Below are positions 59,942 through 64,000 of a stretch of DNA of 64,000 bases, piece after piece. The stretch spans positions 3,053,001 to 3,117,000 of the forward strand of contig NC_012914.1 of assembly GCF_000023585.1 (NCBI RefSeq), written 5' to 3'. The first letter of the stretch is position 1. Every line of letters starts with the position of its first letter. The notes under the pieces are model-generated. The model saw only the letters and a list, made by a program, of their open reading frames with translations. It had not been told where the DNA came from and made no database searches. Position numbers and translations under genes: made by a program. The DNA is from Paenibacillus sp. JDR-2. GTDB lineage: Bacteria; Bacillota; Bacilli; Paenibacillales; Paenibacillaceae.

Positions 59942-60556
59942 ATGAGTATGTGGAGCGGGGTTCTTGTGGGGTTGTCGATTGCAGCCCCGGTTGGGCCGAT
60001 TGGCGTGTTATGTATGAAAAGAACGATCAACCAAGGCCGATGGTATGGCGTCTTATCCGGGCTTGGAGCGGCTTCTGCCGATGCCGTATACGGGCTTATT
60101 GCCGCGATTGGGTTTACGGCATTAACGAATGTACTGGTTGACCAGCGAATATGGATCCAATTAATTGGAGGATTGTTTCTATGTTACCTAGGTTATCAAT
60201 CGGTCCGGGCATTGCCGAATAGCGGGAAAGAGCTTCAATTAAATAACGGACTGGCGAGAGCTTATTTGACAACATTCCTTCTGACTCTTACAAATCCAAT
60301 GACGATCTTATCGTTTGCGGCTATTTTTGCGGGTATACAGCACTCTGCGGAAGCAACAGCAGGGGATTCGCTCCTGCTTGTGCTAGGAATCTTCCTTGGC
60401 TCCATGTTGTGGTGGCTTCTGCTCGCTGGTTTGGTAGGGGTAATCCGAACGGCTCTGAATGCAATGGCCATGCGATGGATTAACGTATTATCAGGTATCG
60501 TATTGCTTGTTTTCGGAGTATGGTCGTTGGTATCGGCAATCCGTTTGGGAGGATAG
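59942..60556 (+). CDS. LysE/RhtB-family amino acid exporter
   Basis: 204 residues, six predicted helices. The N-terminal GVLVGLSIAAPVGPIGVLCMKRTI is the LysE signature (PVGP/PGP motif), and TNPMTILSFAAIFAGI is the second conserved segment. Exports an amino acid or derivative; substrate unknown. Confidence 0.87.
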   Translation: MSMWSGVLVGLSIAAPVGPIGVLCMKRTINQGRWYGVLSGLGAASADAVYGLIAAIGFTALTNVLVDQRIWIQLIGGLFLCYLGYQSVRALPNSGKELQLNNGLARAYLTTFLLTLTNPMTILSFAAIFAGIQHSAEATAGDSLLLVLGIFLGSMLWWLLLAGLVGVIRTALNAMAMRWINVLSGIVLLVFGVWSLVSAIRLGG

Positions 60557-60563
60557 GAAAGCA

Positions 60564-60592
60564 TTGACAATGGGTTATTTTTCCGATAACAT
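60564..60592 (+). promoter_or_regulatory. sigma-A promoter for the YceI gene
   Basis: TTGACA at 60564-60569, 17-base spacer, TAACAT at 60587-60592; a short dyad ATAAC-ATC-GTTAT overlaps the -10. Confidence 0.6.
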
Positions 60593-60663
60593 CGTTATTA
60601 GGTATATTTTATTAATTTAATAAAAATTAGTAAGTTAATAATGATGACTCGGAGGGAACATTC

Positions 60664-61197
60664 ATGGCAAATTCGAAATGGGCAGTAGACTTCACGCACA
60701 GCAGTGTGGATTTCACCATTAAGCACATGATGATCGCAAAGGTTAAAGGCACCTTCCACAAATTTGAGGCTGAGATCGATGCCGATCCTGAAGATCTGAC
60801 GACAGCGGCTATCAGCTTCACCGTCGATCTGAGCAGCATTGATACACGCAACGCGGATCGTGATAATCATTTGCGTACCGGCGACTTTTTCGATATTGCC
60901 CAGTTCCCGGAATTGACTTTCAAATCAACCAATATCGTGAAGAACGGTGACGATGAATATGAGGTGACAGGTGATGTCAGCCTTCATGGCGTCACTCGTT
61001 CGGAAACCTTCTCCGTTACCTTTGAAGGAGCAGGCAAAGATCCATGGGGCAATGAGAAGGCCGGCTTCAGCGGCAAAGGTTCCATTAAACGCAGCGATTA
61101 TGGATTGACCTATAATGCGGCACTGGAAACAGGCGGCGTATTGATTGGCGACGAAGTGAAAATCTCGATTGAGATTGAAGTGGGAAAACAAGCGTAA
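60664..61197 (+). CDS. YceI-family lipid-binding-fold protein
   Basis: 177 residues. WAVDFTHSSVDFTIKHMMIAKVKGTF, SIDTRNADRDNHLRTGDFFDIAQFPELTF and the C-terminal GVLIGDEVKISIEIE are typical of YceI beta-barrels that bind isoprenoids or similar lipids. No signal peptide, so cytoplasmic, unlike many Gram-negative members. ATG 60664 follows GGAGGGAAC. Confidence 0.9.
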   Translation: MANSKWAVDFTHSSVDFTIKHMMIAKVKGTFHKFEAEIDADPEDLTTAAISFTVDLSSIDTRNADRDNHLRTGDFFDIAQFPELTFKSTNIVKNGDDEYEVTGDVSLHGVTRSETFSVTFEGAGKDPWGNEKAGFSGKGSIKRSDYGLTYNAALETGGVLIGDEVKISIEIEVGKQA

Positions 61198-61219
61198 AAT
61201 CAGCAAATTATTGATGAAG

Positions 61220-61254
61220 AATTCACCTCATCACGGGGTGAATTTTTTCTTTTT
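61220..61254 (+). terminator. intrinsic terminator after the YceI gene
   Basis: AATTCACC / GGTGAATT with loop TCATCACGG, then T run. Confidence 0.85.
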
Positions 61255-61336
61255 AAAAAACGGCCTAGCCCCTTTGACTTAAGAGCTATGGAAGTGATAT
61301 ATTAATCGAAGTTTGTTTTTACGCGTTAAGGAAAGG

Positions 61337-61573
61337 ATGCAAAAAAAAGTGGCTACAAGCGAAGACATCACGAAACCAAAACTAATACCGACCAAAATCT
61401 TGAAATGCAAAAATCCAGATTGTAAAGCATGGATTCGGGATGAAATGGCTGCCGAAGAACAATTGTGTCCAATGTGCAAAGGACCGATGGGACGAAGCAT
61501 GAAGCACTTGCCGGCTCTTCAGAAAAAAGCAAAGCCAAAGCCGCGCAAGCCAAAGTCGGAATTTGACTTTTAG
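61337..61573 (+). CDS. YdjO-family small zinc-ribbon protein (cold-inducible)
   Basis: 78 residues. A zinc ribbon is visible as CKNPDCKAWIRDE and LCPMCKGPMGR, followed by a basic tail rich in Lys and Pro. This matches the Bacillus YdjO family, described as cold-inducible. ATG 61337 with AAGGA 4 bases upstream is used; the frame is open to a TTG at 61313. Function beyond zinc binding unknown. Confidence 0.78.
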   Translation: MQKKVATSEDITKPKLIPTKILKCKNPDCKAWIRDEMAAEEQLCPMCKGPMGRSMKHLPALQKKAKPKPRKPKSEFDF

Positions 61574-61596
61574 TACTTAATTTATGGGGGAATAGC

Positions 61597-61629
61597 CAAA
61601 CGGCTGCGTATGGAAACGCAGCCGTTTGT
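61597..61629. terminator. intrinsic hairpin terminator
   Basis: CAAACGGCTGCGT-ATGGAA-ACGCAGCCGTTTG; 23 bases before the helicase start. Confidence 0.75.
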
Positions 61630-61652
61630 GCTTTGTGGAGGAAGGAAAATAA

Positions 61653-63608
61653 GTGAGCAATCATTATCCATTTGAGTTTGATCCCAAGCTTCCATTTATT
61701 CAGCAGGCAAGCGACTGGATTGCGGATGTCTTTTATGAACAGCTGCCGGAAGCGGGCTTTGAAGTTCGCGACGAACAGATCTATATGGCTTTTCAGCTTG
61801 AAAGAGCCTATGCGGAGAAGCAGACGATTTTTGCGGAAGCGGGAGTAGGTACGGGAAAAACCCTTGCTTATCTGCTTTATGCCATCAGTTATGCCCGTTA
61901 CACCAGAAAACCGGCTATCATCGCCTGCGCCGACGAATCCCTTATCGAGCAGCTTGTAAAGCCGGAAGGGGATATCGCCAAGCTGGCCAATTATTTGGAA
62001 TTTACGATTGATGCCAGACTCGGGAAATCGCCCGATCAATATATTTGTTTGAACAAGCTCGACGATGCAAGAGCAGCCTTTGACGAGGACGCGGAGGCTT
62101 TCGACGGGATCTTCCGCGAATTGCCTTCTTTTGTCCATAAGCCGGAAACGATGCAAAGCTTTCATCCTTACGGCAACCGCAAAGACTACCCGTCACTAAA
62201 CGATGATCAATGGTCCAAACTAGGCTGGGATGTATTCCAGGATTGTCTGGTTTGCGATAGAAGGCATCGCTGTGGTCAAACCCTGTCCCGCGATCACTAT
62301 CGGAAAGCTGCCGATTTGATTATATGCTCGCATGACTTCTACATGGAACATGTATGGACTTACGAGGCACGCAAGCGCGAAGGCCAGCTTCCGCTCCTGC
62401 CTGAGCATAGCTCGGTCGTCTTTGACGAAGGACATCTGCTCGAGACCGCGGCTCAGAAGGCGTTAACTTACAAGCTGAACCATGCGGTATTCGAGAGCAT
62501 TATTACGCGGCTTCTGCAGGATGAGATACGGGAAACGCTGGCGCTCGCGGTAGAGGATGCTATAGTACAGAGCGATCATTTATTCGGGCTTATCGCCCGC
62601 AACAGCAAGGCTGTGCCGGCATCCAGCCGGAAGGAAGTACTCTGGAGCCCGGAGCTGGTCCGCGAGGTGAACCGTCTGCAGGACATGCTTGCTTCCATTG
62701 AGGAAGAGCTTGTGTTCGAAAGCGGCTTGTTTACGATTGATGATTACCAGCTCAAAATTGTAGAAGAGCATATCGAAATGATTCAGTTTGCCTTGTCTCT
62801 CTTCAAGCGTGAAGAGAAGCCGATCAGTTGGGCTTCGGAGGATAAGGACGGTCTTACGTTAGTGATCATGCCAAGGTGGGTCAAGGAAGTGCTCAAAGAG
62901 CAGGTGTTCTCTAAGAAAATGCCTATCGTTTTCTCTTCAGCAACCTTGTGTGTCGGAGGAGCATTTGATTATATTAAAGAAAGTCTGGGGATCGAGCAGG
63001 CGTTATCCTTCTCGGTGCCTTCGCCATACGAATATGGGGAACAGATGCAGGTGTTAATGCCTGGCGAATCGGAGTCCGAGCTGAGCTGGGCGGATAAGAT
63101 GAAAGCTGCCGGTAAGCTGCTGGAGCAAAAAGGCGGACGTACGTTATTCTTGTTCCCTTCCATGGAAGAGCTTGAACGATTCCGCAAGGAAGCAGATGAA
63201 AGCGGACTGACGGGCAGCTATCGTTTCTTGTTCGAAGGTTCGGCCGAGATCAGCCATCTTATCGCCGAATTCCAGAAAGACGAGACGAGCGTACTCTGCG
63301 CGGTCACTTTATGGGAAGGTCTGGACATACCGGGTCCATCCTTGTCCCAGGTTATCTTGTGGTCGCTGCCGTTCCCTCCTAATGATCCGGTCTTTGAAGC
63401 GCGGCGCAGCGATTCCTCGAATCCGTTTGCGGAGGTAGACATGCCTTATATGCTCCTGCGGTTAAGGCAGGGTATCGGCCGTCTTATCCGGGCCCGCGAT
63501 GACCGCGGTACGGTTGTTATTTTCGGTCAGGAGCTGAACGACGATGCTGTCCGCAAGCAGGTGCTGCATGTATTGCCTGAAGGTGTAGCGGTTGAGCATC
63601 TAGCTTAA
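61653..63608 (+). CDS. DinG/XPD-family ATP-dependent DNA helicase
   Basis: 651 residues. Walker A EAGVGTGKTLAYLLY, DEAH-type box VVFDEGHLLE, C-terminal motifs GLDIPGPSLSQVILWSLPFPPNDP and LRLRQGIGRLIRARDDRG. Four cysteines (YICLNK, then DCLVCDRRHRCGQ) are placed between the Walker boxes as the XPD-type iron-sulfur cluster. It lacks an N-terminal exonuclease domain, unlike Bacillus DinG. GTG 61653 has GGAGGAAGGA upstream. Likely a 5'-3' helicase in repair. No LexA box upstream. Confidence 0.87.
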   Translation: MSNHYPFEFDPKLPFIQQASDWIADVFYEQLPEAGFEVRDEQIYMAFQLERAYAEKQTIFAEAGVGTGKTLAYLLYAISYARYTRKPAIIACADESLIEQLVKPEGDIAKLANYLEFTIDARLGKSPDQYICLNKLDDARAAFDEDAEAFDGIFRELPSFVHKPETMQSFHPYGNRKDYPSLNDDQWSKLGWDVFQDCLVCDRRHRCGQTLSRDHYRKAADLIICSHDFYMEHVWTYEARKREGQLPLLPEHSSVVFDEGHLLETAAQKALTYKLNHAVFESIITRLLQDEIRETLALAVEDAIVQSDHLFGLIARNSKAVPASSRKEVLWSPELVREVNRLQDMLASIEEELVFESGLFTIDDYQLKIVEEHIEMIQFALSLFKREEKPISWASEDKDGLTLVIMPRWVKEVLKEQVFSKKMPIVFSSATLCVGGAFDYIKESLGIEQALSFSVPSPYEYGEQMQVLMPGESESELSWADKMKAAGKLLEQKGGRTLFLFPSMEELERFRKEADESGLTGSYRFLFEGSAEISHLIAEFQKDETSVLCAVTLWEGLDIPGPSLSQVILWSLPFPPNDPVFEARRSDSSNPFAEVDMPYMLLRLRQGIGRLIRARDDRGTVVIFGQELNDDAVRKQVLHVLPEGVAVEHLA

Positions 63609-63613
63609 GATTG

Positions 63614-63650
63614 AAGCCAAGAAGAGCAGGATGCTCTTCTTGGCTTTTCT
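63614..63650 (+). terminator. intrinsic terminator after the helicase
   Basis: AAGCCAAGAAGAGC / GCTCTTCTTGGCTT with loop AGGAT, then TTTCT. Confidence 0.88.
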
Positions 63651-63692
63651 AATACCATAATAGAATTTATTAATTTAAGCTTGGAGGGGAAA

Positions 63693-64000
63693 ATGACAAT
63701 GATTCAATTATTAAGAGTGGCTGCGGATCATCCCGATTTCCGCGAGTTGATTAAGCTGCTGGATAAGGATCTTTGGAGCCGATACCCGGACACGCAGCAA
63801 TTTTTTGATGCGCATAATCAAGTCAAGCTGGATGCAAATGCCATGGTTGCTTATCTGGATGATGTGCCTGTTGGTTGTGGCTGTTACAGGGAGGCAGGAG
63901 ACGAACATACCGTTGAAATCAAGCGCATGTTTGTCAAAGAGGAGGCTAGGGGCAGAGGAATAGCTCAGCGAATCGTGAAAGAGCTGGAACAATGGGCATT
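63693..64000 (+). CDS. GNAT-family N-acetyltransferase, N-terminal part (3' end outside the window)
   Basis: ATG 63693 has GGAGGGG 4 bases upstream and the frame stays open to the window edge (about 102 residues). VEIKRMFVKEEARGRGIAQRIVKELE is a clear acetyl-CoA loop (RGRGIA). The N-terminal HPDFRELIKLLDKDLW and VPVGCGCYRE match a common GNAT subfamily. Truncated only by the window. Confidence 0.82.
   Translation, partial: MTMIQLLRVAADHPDFRELIKLLDKDLWSRYPDTQQFFDAHNQVKLDANAMVAYLDDVPVGCGCYREAGDEHTVEIKRMFVKEEARGRGIAQRIVKELEQWA

Overview
The window is a chromosomal segment from a low-to-mid GC, spore-forming Firmicute, most probably Paenibacillus or a close relative. Evidence: strong AGGAGG-type ribosome binding sites with many GTG and TTG starts, Bacillus-type sigma-A promoters, Bacillus-type LexA boxes, a four-gene pyruvate dehydrogenase operon in the order A-B-C-D, a YpdA-type bacillithiol disulfide reductase, a SleB-type cell wall hydrolase, and an SLH-anchored surface protein. 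No rRNA, tRNA, CRISPR array, prophage or complete insertion sequence is visible. Almost all genes lie on the plus strand, in short operons separated by clear intrinsic terminators.

Layout. 1-14 kb: DNA repair (fpg end, nfo), a cyclic-phosphate receiver-like protein beside an FtsJ-type methyltransferase, a serine/threonine kinase, an ArlRS-like two-component system, a nitrilase-family amidohydrolase, two GNAT acetyltransferases, a PhnP-like metallo-hydrolase, a MutS2-like ATPase behind a structured leader, thiamine pyrophosphokinase, a TRIC-like channel and a small tyrosine phosphatase. 14-24 kb: an esterase, pdhABCD, a YkhA thioesterase, thyA-folA, and the glutamate synthase small subunit. 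24-34 kb: a membrane-anchored protein with a glucosaminidase-like domain, topB, a HAD hydrolase, two small uncharacterised genes (one under a double LexA-box promoter), an orphan ABC ATPase, and a frameshifted amino acid permease. 34-47 kb: a MOSC protein, an APH-fold kinase, a ChbG-like deacetylase, a YcxB-MoxR-DUF58-DUF4129 cluster, ypdA, a heterodimeric ABC exporter behind a leader peptide and terminator (bmrBCD-like), and a XerS-type recombinase. 47-50 kb: SleB-like hydrolase, rpiA and a metallophosphoesterase.

The most striking part is 50.0-59.3 kb. A cobalamin riboswitch with its own terminator controls a 1,517-residue secreted SLH protein built from two DUF4430 beta domains and two alpha/alpha-toroid domains, the same two folds that make up animal intrinsic factor and transcobalamin. 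It is followed by a membrane-anchored DUF4430 protein and a complete ECF transporter (EcfT, fused EcfA-EcfA', and an S component). Together they look like a surface vitamin B12 (or corrinoid) capture and import system.

A second theme is control by short leader ORFs. There is an 8-codon ORF in a 420-base leader with nested long-range stems and two terminators before the MutS2-like gene. There is a 31-codon ORF plus terminator before the ABC exporter. A 9-codon ORF lies between the B12 riboswitch and its terminator, and a 17-codon ORF overlaps the start of xerS. All functional calls are from reading the sequence; none was tested by database search or folding software.
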